A stretch of DNA of 9,270 nucleotides from Rhodocyclaceae bacterium (GCA_013821865.1 PNJM01000081.1:1-9270); one strand, 5' to 3'. Positions 1-8,069 are shown, counted from the first letter of the stretch. The notes: a model not told the origin generated them from the letters alone. Made by a program: numbers and translations.

Positions 1-1
1 C

Positions 2-910
<909 letters not shown>

Positions 911-912
911 CC

Positions 913-1545
913 ATGGCCAGGCGGCGGGCGTCCCTCAGTCCTCCTGCCGGGCCGCCCCAAGGGAGGCCTGCGCCCCCTTGGGGGGCAGTGAAGCGAAGCG
1001 AACGTGGGGGGCATTCTCCCAGCGAGGAAGAGCGCGCGCTGTTCCGCGAGGCGGTGGCAGGCGCCCGGCCGCTCGCCCGCGACAGGGTCCATCACGAACC
1101 GCCGCCCCCGGCGGCCGTTCCCCGCCAGCGGGAGCTAGACGAAGCGGCAGCGCTTGCCGAGACGCTCGCGCCGGCACCGCTGGAGCTTCTGCTCGAAGGC
1201 GGCGAGGAAGCCTCCTTCCTCCGCCCGGGCCTGGCGCGCACCACGCTGAAGGACCTGCGACGCGGCCGCTGGGTGGTGCAGGATCAGTTCGACTTGCACG
1301 GCGCCACGCGCCACGAGGCGCGCCTGCTGCTGGCGGAATTCCTCGCCGGTTCGCTCAAGCGCGGGCTGCGCTGCGTGCGCATCATCCACGGCAAGGGACT
1401 CGGCTCGCCTGGCCGCGAGCCGGTGCTGAAGGGACTGGTGAAGAACTGGCTCGCGAACCGCCCCGAGGTGCTGGCCTACTGCCAGGCGCGGGCAACCGAA
1501 GGCGGTGCGGGGGCGGTGGTGGTGCTGTTGCGGACGCCGCGCTGA
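913..1545 (+). CDS. Smr-domain protein (MutS2 C-terminal type nuclease fold) with an unusual N-terminal insert
   Basis: A 210-residue protein ending in a Smr domain, a fold known for DNA or RNA nicking activity in some members; the cellular role of stand-alone short Smr proteins is not settled. Seen: DLHG at residues 127-130, IIHGKG at 157-162 and a GGAGAVVVLL strand near the C-terminus, which are the three hallmark Smr elements. The ATG at 913 is 2 bases after the trxB stop and gives MARRR; residues 37 onward (SEEERALFREAV) look like the normal start of the acidic N-terminal region of this family. Residues 6-36 between them are Pro/Gly/Arg-rich and are encoded by a palindromic repeat (see 928-1020). 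No clear Shine-Dalgarno precedes 913, so coupling to trxB is likely. A GTG at 1054 is an alternative start but would drop the conserved residues 37-47. Product is firm, start moderately sure. Confidence 0.88.
   Translation: MARRRASLSPPAGPPQGRPAPPWGAVKRSERGGHSPSEEERALFREAVAGARPLARDRVHHEPPPPAAVPRQRELDEAAALAETLAPAPLELLLEGGEEASFLRPGLARTTLKDLRRGRWVVQDQFDLHGATRHEARLLLAEFLAGSLKRGLRCVRIIHGKGLGSPGREPVLKGLVKNWLANRPEVLAYCQARATEGGAGAVVVLLRTPR
928..1020. repeat. Palindromic G/C-rich dispersed-type repeat inside the smr reading frame
   Basis: The segment holds a perfect 9-bp inverted repeat (ccccaaggg at 955-963 against cccttgggg at 975-983), followed by a G6 tract, a short tandem gaagcgaagcgaacg and a second G6 tract (about 1005-1012). 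From memory, very similar CCCAAGG / CCTTGGGGGG + GCGAAGCGAACGTGGGGG elements are scattered between genes in betaproteobacterial genomes; I could not search for copies. Its length is 31 codons, it has no in-frame stop, and it separates MARRR from SEEERALF, so it reads as an in-frame insertion into the smr N-terminus. The exact ends are a guess based on where the protein stops looking like Smr family. Confidence 0.6.
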
Positions 1546-1619
1546 AGCCGCAACGTCGCAATTTCCGAGCGCAGCGAGCCGGACAGCCTTGGGTCGGGGG
1601 GGATGGCGGCCTGTCTGGC
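1546..1619. other. Short spacer between convergent smr and glnB, possibly repeat-derived
   Basis: No gene is seen here. The stretch has a gagcgcagcgagc motif and a ccttgggtcggggggg G-tract (about 1583-1603), which resemble, in style only, betaproteobacterial intergenic repeats. It is not a copy of the 928-1020 element. No T-tract typical of a classical terminator is present. Confidence 0.3.
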
Positions 1620-1992
<373 letters not shown>

Positions 1993-2004
1993 TCAATTTT
2001 CCGA

Positions 2005-2020
2005 AGCCGCGCAAGCGGCT
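2005..2020 (-). other. Small hairpin in the nadE-glnB spacer
   Basis: A 6-bp stem (agccgc / gcggct) with a 4-base loop lies about 30 bases ahead of the glnB start. On the minus strand it is followed by ttcggaaaatt, too weak for a confident terminator. It could attenuate read-through or mark an RNA processing point between nadE and glnB. Confidence 0.3.
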
Positions 2021-2023
2021 GAG

Positions 2024-2059
2024 CCCCCGTCACCCTCTTCCCGGGGAAGGGGGCGGGGG
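2024..2059. repeat. Long imperfect G/C-rich hairpin just after nadE
   Basis: The segment folds around 2042-2044: ccc-t-c-tt-cc on the left (2033-2041) pairs with ggaagg-ggg on the right (2045-2053), with one G-U pair (2036/2050), and after an A/C mismatch the outer C and G tracts pair further. It starts 5 bases beyond the nadE stop on the minus strand. CCCTCTTCCC/GGGGAAGGGG palindromes of this style are common between genes in betaproteobacteria, so it may be a dispersed repeat, a partial terminator of nadE, or both. Confidence 0.45.
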
Positions 2060-2064
2060 ATGTC

Positions 2065-3681
2065 TCACCATTCGTCGGCGTAAGCCGATGTTATCGGATA
2101 TCGCCAGTCCTTGCCAAAGCCTCGTTTGGTGACGCGGATGCCGACCGGCGCCTGGCGACGCTTGTACTCGCTGCGCTTCAGCATGCTCACCGTGTGCCGC
2201 ACGTCGGCCTCCGCATAACCCAGCGCCACGATCTCGCGCGGCGAGAGATCGCGCTCCATGTAGGCCTCGATGATGGCATCCAGCACCTCGTAGGGCGGCA
2301 GCGTGTCCTGGTCGGTCTGGCCGGGTTTGAGCTCGGCCGAGGGCGGACGGGTGATGATCCGTTCGGGAATCACCTGCGAGACCGCGTTGCGATGGCGCGC
2401 CAGGCGATAGACCATGGTCTTGAAGATGTCCTTGATCACCGCGAAGCCGCCCGCCATGTCGCCGTAAAGCGTGGCATAGCCCACCGCCATTTCGCTCTTG
2501 TTGCCGGTGGTGAGCACGATGGTTCCATACTTGTTCGACAGCGCCATGAGGATCATGCCGCGGATGCGCGCCTGCAGGTTCTCCTCGGTGGTGTCGGCGG
2601 GCAGCCCCGCGAATTCCTTCGCCAGCATGCCGGCGAAAGTTCTCATCGCCGGCTCGATGGGGATTTCGTCATAGCGTACGCCGAGCGTCTCCGCCATCCG
2701 GCGCGAATCCTCCAGGCTGATATCGGCGGTGTAGGGCGAGGGCATCATGACGGCGCGCACCTTGTCGGCGCCAAGCGCATCGACGGCGATGGCCAGCGTA
2801 AGCGCCGAATCGATGCCGCCCGAGAGGCCGATGATGGCGCCGGGGAAACCATTCTTGCCCAGGTAGTCGCGCACGCCGAGCGTCAGCGCCGCGTACACCT
2901 CCGCCTCCAGCGGATGCTCCGCTGCCATCGCACCTGGCCTGAGATCGCCGTCCGAGTACTCGATCAGCTCCAGCACCTCGACGAGCTGCGGCAGCTGGTG
3001 TGTCAGCCGGCCATTGCGATCCAGGGCGAAGGAAGCGCCGTCGAAGACCAGCTCGTCCTGGCCGCCGACCATGTTGGCGTAGATCACGGGAATGCCCGTG
3101 TCCTTGATGCGGCTGCGCAGCACCTCGTAGCGCGTGGCCTGCTTGTTCATGTGATAGGGCGAGGCATTCAGCGCCAGCAACAGTTCTGCGCCGGCGGCGC
3201 GCGCCGCCTCGGCGGCGCCCTCATCCCACACGTCGGCGCAGATGTTGATGCCGCACTGCACGCCATTCACCGCCACCACGCAAGGCTCGAAGCCGGGCGA
3301 GAAGTAGCGCTGCTCATCGAACACTTCGTAGTTGGGCAGGCGATGCTTGCGGTAGGTCGCGGCGACTTCCCCTCCCTGCAGCAGCGAGGCGGCATTGTAG
3401 TACTCGCCCACGCTTTCCAGCGGATGGCCGACAACCACGGCGATGCCTTCGATGCGGCAGGCGAGTTCGGTCAGTTCCCGCGCGCAGGCACGGTAGAAGT
3501 CGGGCCGCAGCAGCAGGTCCTCCGGCGGGTAGCCGCACAGCGCCAGTTCCGGCGTCACCATCAGATGAGCGCCTGAAGCGCGGGCACGCACCGCGAATTC
3601 GGCAATCTTCCGCGCGTTGCCGGTCAGGTCGCCGACGGTGCAGTTGATCTGGGCGACGGCAATCTTGATGCTGGAGCTCAT
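2065..3681 (-). CDS. nadE: Glutamine-dependent NAD+ synthetase (two-domain)
   Basis: Catalyses the last step of NAD+ synthesis in the cytoplasm: deamido-NAD+ + glutamine + ATP gives NAD+ + glutamate + AMP + PPi. The 538-residue product has an N-terminal nitrilase-type amidase domain (about residues 5-260) with the expected catalytic triad E45 (PELALCGYPP), K112 (YRKHRLPNY) and C148 (INICADVW), and a C-terminal synthetase domain with the ATP pyrophosphatase P-loop SGGIDS at 287-292, then TTGNKSEMAVGYATLYGD and ITRPPSAELKPGQTDQD. Length matches the roughly 540-residue proteobacterial class, and all key residues are present. The ATG at 3681 gives MSSSIKIAVAQIN, the usual N-terminus. Forty bases separate it from ppa upstream, and glnB follows downstream, so it is likely the middle gene of an operon. 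The pairing with glnB is meaningful because PII has been shown to control a NadE in Azospirillum. Confidence 0.97.
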   Translation of the reverse strand: MSSSIKIAVAQINCTVGDLTGNARKIAEFAVRARASGAHLMVTPELALCGYPPEDLLLRPDFYRACARELTELACRIEGIAVVVGHPLESVGEYYNAASLLQGGEVAATYRKHRLPNYEVFDEQRYFSPGFEPCVVAVNGVQCGINICADVWDEGAAEAARAAGAELLLALNASPYHMNKQATRYEVLRSRIKDTGIPVIYANMVGGQDELVFDGASFALDRNGRLTHQLPQLVEVLELIEYSDGDLRPGAMAAEHPLEAEVYAALTLGVRDYLGKNGFPGAIIGLSGGIDSALTLAIAVDALGADKVRAVMMPSPYTADISLEDSRRMAETLGVRYDEIPIEPAMRTFAGMLAKEFAGLPADTTEENLQARIRGMILMALSNKYGTIVLTTGNKSEMAVGYATLYGDMAGGFAVIKDIFKTMVYRLARHRNAVSQVIPERIITRPPSAELKPGQTDQDTLPPYEVLDAIIEAYMERDLSPREIVALGYAEADVRHTVSMLKRSEYKRRQAPVGIRVTKRGFGKDWRYPITSAYADEW

Positions 3682-3721
3682 CTCGCAAGTATCCTGCCAT
3701 GTGCCGCGGCCACGCCGGACC

Positions 3722-4270
3722 TCAGAACATCGGTTTCTCGGCGGCGCCTTGATAGCGGGCGACGCCGTCCATGATTTCCTGCTTGGCCTCTTCCGCCCCG
3801 ACCCAGCCTTTTACCTTCACCCACTTGCCCTGCTCGAGATCCTTGTAGTGCTCGAAGAAGTGCGAGATCTGCGCCAGCACCAGTTCCGGCAGGTCGCGCG
3901 GCGACTGTATGTGGCGGTACAGGCTGCACAGCTTGTCCACCGGCACGGCCAGCAGCTTGGCGTCTCCGCCGGCCTCATCGTCCATCTTGAGCATGCCCAC
4001 CGGGCGGCAGCGCACCACCACACCGGTAATGAGCGGCACCGGAGAAAGCACCAGTACATCGACCGGATCGCCATCGTCCGAAATGGTATGTGGAATGTAG
4101 CCATAGTTGCAGGGGTAATGCATCGCCGTCGACATGAAGCGGTCGACGAACATGGCGCCGGTCTCCTTGTCGACCTCGTACTTGATGGGGTCGGCATTCA
4201 TCGGAATTTCGATGATGACGTTGAAGTCGTTGGGGAGGTCGCGCCCCGAATTCACGCGATCGAGGTTCAT
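3722..4270 (-). CDS. ppa: Inorganic pyrophosphatase, family I (soluble)
   Basis: Hydrolyses PPi to two phosphates in the cytoplasm, drawing biosynthetic reactions forward. The 182-residue product matches the usual 175-180 residues. Seen: the family I signature DDGDPVDVL (residues 65-73), with D66, D71 and D103 at the positions expected for Mg2+ ligands, K30, E32 and R44 for PPi binding, and [13 protein letters not shown] around Y56. The frame stays open upstream to 4351, but the ATG at 4270 gives the family-typical [18 protein letters not shown] and lies about 20 bases after a predicted transcription start, so the longer form is rejected. It heads a minus-strand group with nadE and glnB. NadE releases PPi, so cotranscription with ppa makes biochemical sense. 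Confidence 0.96.
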   Translation of the reverse strand: MNLDRVNSGRDLPNDFNVIIEIPMNADPIKYEVDKETGAMFVDRFMSTAMHYPCNYGYIPHTISDDGDPVDVLVLSPVPLITGVVVRCRPVGMLKMDDEAGGDAKLLAVPVDKLCSLYRHIQSPRDLPELVLAQISHFFEHYKDLEQGKWVKVKGWVGAEEAKQEIMDGVARYQGAAEKPMF

Positions 4271-4297
4271 TTTGCTGGCCCTGCCGGAAAAGTCCTG

Positions 4298-4303
4298 ATT
4301 ATA
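4298..4303 (-). promoter_or_regulatory. Candidate -10 element of the ppa-nadE-glnB promoter
   Basis: On the minus strand this reads TATAAT, a perfect sigma70 -10, preceded by CTG. A start near 4291 would leave a leader of about 20 bases before the ppa ATG at 4270. No good -35 was found 16-18 bases upstream, so the -10 match is the only evidence besides position. Confidence 0.5.
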
Positions 4304-4377
4304 CAGGCTGCTGTGCCCCGATACCGCGCCGCAGCATCCCTCTCGATCCAATACCGATCCTATCTTTCGAACCCATC

Positions 4378-4406
4378 TTGACAGTCGCCGTTCGTTTCAC
4401 GATAAT
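4378..4406 (+). promoter_or_regulatory. Sigma70 promoter of the P19-porin-FtrD iron cluster
   Basis: A perfect -35 TTGACA (4378-4383) is separated by exactly 17 bases from GATAAT (4401-4406), a 5/6 match to the -10. Initiation is expected near 4413, about 36 bases before the P19 ATG. The -10 lies inside a Fur-box-like dyad. A second possible -10, tataag at 4429-4434, has no matching -35 and is less likely. Confidence 0.7.
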
Positions 4407-4423
4407 GCGAATCGTTCGTATTT
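4401..4423. promoter_or_regulatory. Candidate Fur box over the -10 of the P19 operon
   Basis: The sequence gataatgcgaatcgttcgt (4401-4419) matches the classical 19-base Fur consensus at 13 positions by hand count. A dyad, aatgcgaa / ttcgtatt (4405-4412 and 4416-4423), is symmetrical except for one position in each half. Binding here would cover the -10 and the predicted start, the usual geometry of iron-dependent Fur repression. It agrees with the iron-related genes downstream. Binding itself is inferred. Confidence 0.65.
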
Positions 4424-4448
4424 CTATTTATAAGACAAAGGGGGTCTC

Positions 4449-5003
4449 ATGCTACATCTTTCCCGGGCCGTCGCCCTGATATCGTTTGCGCTCTTCGCCT
4501 CCACGGCCGCCCAGGCCCTGGAATACCCCATCGGCACGCCCAACAACGTGGCCGGCATGGAAATCGCCGCGGTCTACCTGCAGCCGATCGAGATGGAGCC
4601 CGAGGGCATGATGCGCAAGGCGTCCGAATCCGACGTCCACCTGGAAGCCGACATCCATGCGCTCGCCAACAACCCCAATGGCTATCCGGAAGGCTTCTGG
4701 ATTCCCTTCCTGCATGTTAAGTATGAAGTCACCAAGCTGCCCTCGGGCGAGAAGATCAAGGGGGACTTCATGCCCATGGTGGCAAGCGACGGCCCCCACT
4801 ACGGCGACAATGTGAAACTCATGGGCCCGGGCAAATACAAGGTGAAATACATCATCTATCCGCCGAATGCCAAGGAGAACCCCATGGGCCAGCACCTCGG
4901 CCGCCACACCGACCGCCTCACCGGCGTGCGTCCGTGGTTCAAGACCTTCGAGGTGGAGTGGGAGTTCACCTTCGCCGGCATCGGCAAGAAGGGCGGGTAC
5001 TGA
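4449..5003 (+). CDS. P19/FtrA/FetP-family periplasmic iron/copper-binding protein
   Basis: Members of this family are small periplasmic dimers that bind copper and iron and feed an inner-membrane iron uptake route (Campylobacter P19, Bordetella FtrA, E. coli FetP). The 184-residue product has a signal peptide (residues 1-23, cleavage likely at AQA/LEYP). As I recall them, the C. jejuni metal ligands are His42, Met88, His95 and His132; here H64, M110 and H117 keep the same 46- and 7-residue spacings, H153 is within one residue of the fourth, and E66 matches the nearby Glu44. Family-typical stretches GFWIPFLHVKYEV and MPMVASDGPHYGDNVKL are present. AAAGGGGG at 4437-4444 is a ribosome site 4 bases before ATG. 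First gene of the cluster behind a Fur-like promoter; the porin starts 1 base after its stop. No FTR1/FetM permease follows, which is unusual. Cu(II) rather than Fe as the real cargo cannot be excluded. Confidence 0.92.
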   Translation: MLHLSRAVALISFALFASTAAQALEYPIGTPNNVAGMEIAAVYLQPIEMEPEGMMRKASESDVHLEADIHALANNPNGYPEGFWIPFLHVKYEVTKLPSGEKIKGDFMPMVASDGPHYGDNVKLMGPGKYKVKYIIYPPNAKENPMGQHLGRHTDRLTGVRPWFKTFEVEWEFTFAGIGKKGGY

Positions 5004-5004
5004 G

Positions 5005-6537
5005 ATGAAGCGACCGCTGAAATACGCGGCAAAGTCCGCGGTGGCGGCGGCCTTGGTGTTGGCGGGAAACACGGCCTGGCCCGCTGAGCCTTCCAACATC
5101 GAACTGATGGCCGAACTGAAGCGCCTTGCCGAGCGTGTCCAGAGGCTGGAAAAGGAGAACGCGGAACTGCAGGCGAGACGGAAAGCTTCGCCTGCTCCGC
5201 AAAGCGACCTCGATGCACGGATAAAGACCCTCGAGACGCGCAATGCGCAGATCGACGAGGCTTTGAACAAAGACTCCATCAGCGACAAGGAGCCTGAGCT
5301 GACCGCCCGGCTCAAGGGGGCCGAATATACTGCCCTGGATATCCAGAAGCAGGCGAAGATAATCGAAGGGCTTGATGGCTTCTCGGCCGGCGCCAGCTTC
5401 ACCAGCGTCGGCCAGCGGCTGAGGGGCGTCGACACGAGCCCTGGCACGCTCGTCAATTACCGTGCAGACGTCACCGTGACCACGCCGACCGTCAGCACCG
5501 GAAACATCGATAGCAAGCTCTTCGGCCATTTCCGCATCGGCCAGGGCAAGGGCGTTTCCGAGAAATTGACCGCGTTCGTCGGCCCCAACGCCAGTTCCTT
5601 CCAGCTCGGCTCGGTCATCGAACCCGACTCCAGCGCAGTGATGCTCGCCCAGGCCTGGTACCAGGCAGACATTCCCCTGCCGCTCGCCGGCGTCAAGTCC
5701 TTGTCGCGCGAGAAACTGACGGTGAACTTCGGCAAGATGGATCCATTCGGATTCTTCGACCAGAACGCGGGGGCCAACGACGAGACCCGGCAGTTCCTGT
5801 CGAGCATCTTCGTGCACAACGCCCTGCTCGACAACCCACTCGCGGCGAACGTCGGGGCAGACGGCTTCGGATTTTCGCCCGGCTTGCGGCTGGCCTACCT
5901 CAGCGAGCGCAGGAAGCCCTCCGAGAGCTATGGGCTGTCGCTGGGCGTCTTCGCTTCAGGCAAGAGCGCCAACTTCAGCGAATCGATGAAATCGCCGTTT
6001 GTCATCGTCCAGGCCGAAACCAAACAGCGGCTGTTCGGTGGACTGGAAGGAAACTATCGCGCCTTCGTTTGGCGCAACGGCCAGGCCCCGACCTTCGTCG
6101 CCGGACAGACGGAGCGGCACACGGGTTTCGGTCTCAACTTCGATCAGCGCATCCATGACGCCGTCACGGTCTTCGGGCGGTACGGCGCAGCCCGCGGAGA
6201 CGGATTGCCGTTCGACCGCACCGCGAGCCTCGGCGCCCAGATTAGCGGCGGTTATTGGCGGCGGGCCGCCGACGCGCTGGGCATTGCCCTCGGCGTCAAC
6301 CGCGCCAGCGCGGATTTCCGCGCCCAATCGGCCATCCTCGACGCCGACGCCGATGGCGTCCCCGACTACGGCTTCGCCGCCAGCGGCTGGGAAAAGACCG
6401 CCGAGATCTTCTACCGCTATCAGATACACAAGGGCCTCGATATTACGCCGGACTTCCAGTTGATACGCAACCCTGCTGCGAGTCCCGACACGAAGCCGGT
6501 CAAGATCCTTGGGGCGCGTGTCCAGCTCACCTACTGA
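5005..6537 (+). CDS. OprB-like outer-membrane porin with N-terminal coiled coil
   Basis: A 510-residue secreted protein: signal peptide 1-27 (WPA/EPSN), a heptad-rich helical stretch from about 30 to 115 (AELKRLAERVQRLEKENAEL and following), then a long region of alternating short strands with Gly/aromatic pattern ending in a terminal aromatic residue (VQLTY). The C-terminal part (GWEKTAEIFYRYQIHKGLDI, TPDFQLIRNP) resembles the carbohydrate-selective porin OprB family, and an FGKMDPFGFFDQN segment about 245-257 fits that family too. The N-terminal coiled coil resembles that of porins that anchor to the cell wall or trimerise. ATG at 5005 is 1 base after the P19 stop (TGAGATG), implying translational coupling. 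Its position in an iron operon suggests passage of iron or an iron chelate rather than sugar, but the sequence does not show the substrate. The frame extends upstream inside P19; that extension is a shadow. Confidence 0.82.
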   Translation: MKRPLKYAAKSAVAAALVLAGNTAWPAEPSNIELMAELKRLAERVQRLEKENAELQARRKASPAPQSDLDARIKTLETRNAQIDEALNKDSISDKEPELTARLKGAEYTALDIQKQAKIIEGLDGFSAGASFTSVGQRLRGVDTSPGTLVNYRADVTVTTPTVSTGNIDSKLFGHFRIGQGKGVSEKLTAFVGPNASSFQLGSVIEPDSSAVMLAQAWYQADIPLPLAGVKSLSREKLTVNFGKMDPFGFFDQNAGANDETRQFLSSIFVHNALLDNPLAANVGADGFGFSPGLRLAYLSERRKPSESYGLSLGVFASGKSANFSESMKSPFVIVQAETKQRLFGGLEGNYRAFVWRNGQAPTFVAGQTERHTGFGLNFDQRIHDAVTVFGRYGAARGDGLPFDRTASLGAQISGGYWRRAADALGIALGVNRASADFRAQSAILDADADGVPDYGFAASGWEKTAEIFYRYQIHKGLDITPDFQLIRNPAASPDTKPVKILGARVQLTY

Positions 6538-6540
6538 AGC

Positions 6541-6547
6541 AAGGAGA
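6541..6547 (+). promoter_or_regulatory. Strong ribosome binding site for the 40-codon ORF
   Basis: AAGGAGA lies 6 bases before ATG at 6554 and 3 bases after the porin stop. It is the only good Shine-Dalgarno between the porin and the FtrD-like gene, which argues that the short ORF is translated. Confidence 0.65.
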
Positions 6548-6553
6548 CGACAG

Positions 6554-6676
6554 ATGGTCGTTCTGTGGCGTTTGGCTCTTGCGACGGCCGTGGCGTGCCC
6601 CGCTCCGGTTGCGCTCGCGGAGGACCGGCTCATCTTCTGGCGGCTGCGCCGCACCTCCCCCACTTCCATCCGCTAG
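6554..6676 (+). CDS. Short signal-peptide-like ORF (40 residues), unknown
   Basis: The predicted peptide starts MVVLWRLALATAVACPAPVA and continues LAEDRLIFWRLRRTSPTSIR. Residues 1-22 look like a Sec signal peptide with an ALA/ED cleavage site, leaving an 18-residue basic tail. An excellent ribosome site sits at 6541-6547, and its stop is 4 bases before the ATG of the FtrD-like gene, which has no ribosome site of its own. I do not recognise the product. Options are a leader peptide that couples translation to the FtrD-like gene, the stump of a lost periplasmic protein (in Bordetella a cupredoxin, FtrB, occupies this general place), or a genuine small secreted peptide. No residual cupredoxin motif is seen in any frame across 6600-6680. 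Confidence 0.5.
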   Translation: MVVLWRLALATAVACPAPVALAEDRLIFWRLRRTSPTSIR

Positions 6677-6680
6677 AGCC

Positions 6681-8069
6681 ATGGAACGCACGCATATCCT
6701 CAGCTTCGTCCCGCCCGCCCGCAGCGGCCGCCTCGTCCGCCTGGGGGACGCCATGGCACGCCATCGCCGCCTCATCCTGGGCATCCAGTGGTTCGTGGTC
6801 CTCGCCTACGCCGTCCTCGTTGCCGTGCCCGCCTTCCTGCCGCTGCCACCGCAGGGCGCGACCATGGTCGACAACCTGACCCTCTTCGCCCAGTTCGCCT
6901 TCTGGGGCATCTGGTGGCCTTTCGTCATTCTCAGCACCATGCTGCTGGGGCGCGTCTGGTGCGGCGTGCTGTGTCCGGAAGGAGCTTTAGCCGAATTCGC
7001 CAGCCGGCACGGACTGGGCAAAGCCATCCCGCGCTGGCTGCGCTGGAGCGGCTGGCCGTTCTTCGCCTTCGTCGCCACGACGGTCTACGGGCAACTGGTG
7101 AGCGTGTATGAGTACCCGAAGGCGGCGCTGCTGGTACTGGGCGGCTCCACCGTCGCCGCCGTGGCGATCGGCTACGTGTATGGCCAGGGCAAGCGCGTGT
7201 GGTGCCGCTATCTCTGCCCGGTTTCCGGCGTGTTCGCTCTGCTCGCCCGCGTGGCACCCTTGCATTTCCGCGTCGACCCGGAAGCCTGGAAGCGCCACCC
7301 CGTGCGCACCGCGGCCGTGGACTGCGCACCGCTGCTCGACGTGCGGCACCTCAAGGGCAACGCCCAGTGCCATTCCTGCGGCCGCTGCAGCGGCCACCGG
7401 GACGCGGTGCAACTGGCGGCACGCTCGCCCAACGCGGAGATCCTCGCCGGCACGCCGCGCGACGTGCGCACCAGCGAGGCCCTGCTGCTGGTCTTCGGCC
7501 TGCTCGGTGTAGCCGTTGCCGCCTTTCAATGGACGGTCAGCCCCTGGTTCATTGCGATGAAGCAACAGGCCGCAGAATGGCTGGTGGAGCACGAATGGTT
7601 CCTGCCTCTGGAGGACAACGCGCCCTGGTGGCTGCTTACGCACTACCCGGAAGCAAGCGACGTGTTCACCTGGCTGGACGGCGCGATGATCCTCGCCTAC
7701 ATAGGCGGCGCGGCGCTCGCGCTCGGCGGCACGATCCTGCTCTGCCTCGCCGCCGCGGCGCGCATCGCCCGGATGAACTGGCGCGTGCTGGCGATGGGAC
7801 TGATCCCGCTGGCCGGGCTCGGCGTTTTCCTCGGCCTCTCGATGCTGACGCTGACGCAACTGCGTGCCGAGGGAATCGTCTTCGGCTGGCTCGACCCGGC
7901 CCGCGCGACGCTGCTCGGCCTGGGCGTGGCCTGGTCGGCCTGGCTCGGCCTGCGTCTGCTCGCACAGCGCGCCGGCAGCCGGCCGCGCGCAGTGACGGCG
8001 GCAGTCCTCTACTTCGCGCCGCTGGCCCTGATGGCCGCGGCCTGGCACCGGGTGTTCTTCGTATGGTGA
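6681..8069 (+). CDS. FtrD/NapH-like membrane polyferredoxin (4Fe-4S binding)
   Basis: A 462-residue inner-membrane protein with about eight or nine hydrophobic segments (roughly 31-52, 65-88, 125-140, 148-167, 266-284, 335-362, 368-390, 410-428, 437-455). Cytoplasmic-side cysteine motifs are C94-x3-C98-P and C175-x3-C179-P, both followed by short basic stretches as in the NapH/NosR/FtrD group, and a soluble segment holds C215 plus C230-x2-C233-x2-C236; the last cysteine is followed by SGHRDAV rather than the classical x3-CP. In Bordetella ftrABCD the homologous FtrD is thought to move electrons for iron oxidation/reduction during uptake. No ribosome site precedes 6681, so coupling to the short ORF ending at 6676 is likely; ATG 6753 (residue 25) with GGGGGA upstream is an alternative start. 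Its 3' end overlaps hemP (ATGGTGA). Polyferredoxin identity is firm; assignment to FtrD specifically rests on the P19 gene nearby. Confidence 0.88.
   Translation: MERTHILSFVPPARSGRLVRLGDAMARHRRLILGIQWFVVLAYAVLVAVPAFLPLPPQGATMVDNLTLFAQFAFWGIWWPFVILSTMLLGRVWCGVLCPEGALAEFASRHGLGKAIPRWLRWSGWPFFAFVATTVYGQLVSVYEYPKAALLVLGGSTVAAVAIGYVYGQGKRVWCRYLCPVSGVFALLARVAPLHFRVDPEAWKRHPVRTAAVDCAPLLDVRHLKGNAQCHSCGRCSGHRDAVQLAARSPNAEILAGTPRDVRTSEALLLVFGLLGVAVAAFQWTVSPWFIAMKQQAAEWLVEHEWFLPLEDNAPWWLLTHYPEASDVFTWLDGAMILAYIGGAALALGGTILLCLAAAARIARMNWRVLAMGLIPLAGLGVFLGLSMLTLTQLRAEGIVFGWLDPARATLLGLGVAWSAWLGLRLLAQRAGSRPRAVTAAVLYFAPLALMAAAWHRVFFVW

Noticed and set aside
2194..3576. A 460-codon open frame on the plus strand opposite nadE
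   Set aside because: It is antisense to a full-length NadE with all catalytic motifs; the His/Arg/Gln-rich translation shows no family features. It is an effect of high GC content.
4271..4351. Longer ppa start with 27 more residues
   Set aside because: The extension has no family similarity and would begin upstream of the predicted -10; the ATG at 4270 gives the normal N-terminus.
4429..4434. TATAAG as the -10 of the P19 promoter
   Set aside because: No usable -35 lies 16-18 bases upstream, while TTGACA-17-GATAAT just before it is far stronger.
4867..5004. Upstream extension of the porin frame inside P19
   Set aside because: The ATG at 5005 gives a clean signal peptide; the extension is a shadow of P19.
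4452..5456. A 334-codon open frame on the minus strand opposite P19 and the porin start
   Set aside because: It spans two recognisable plus-strand genes across their junction and shows no recognisable motif.
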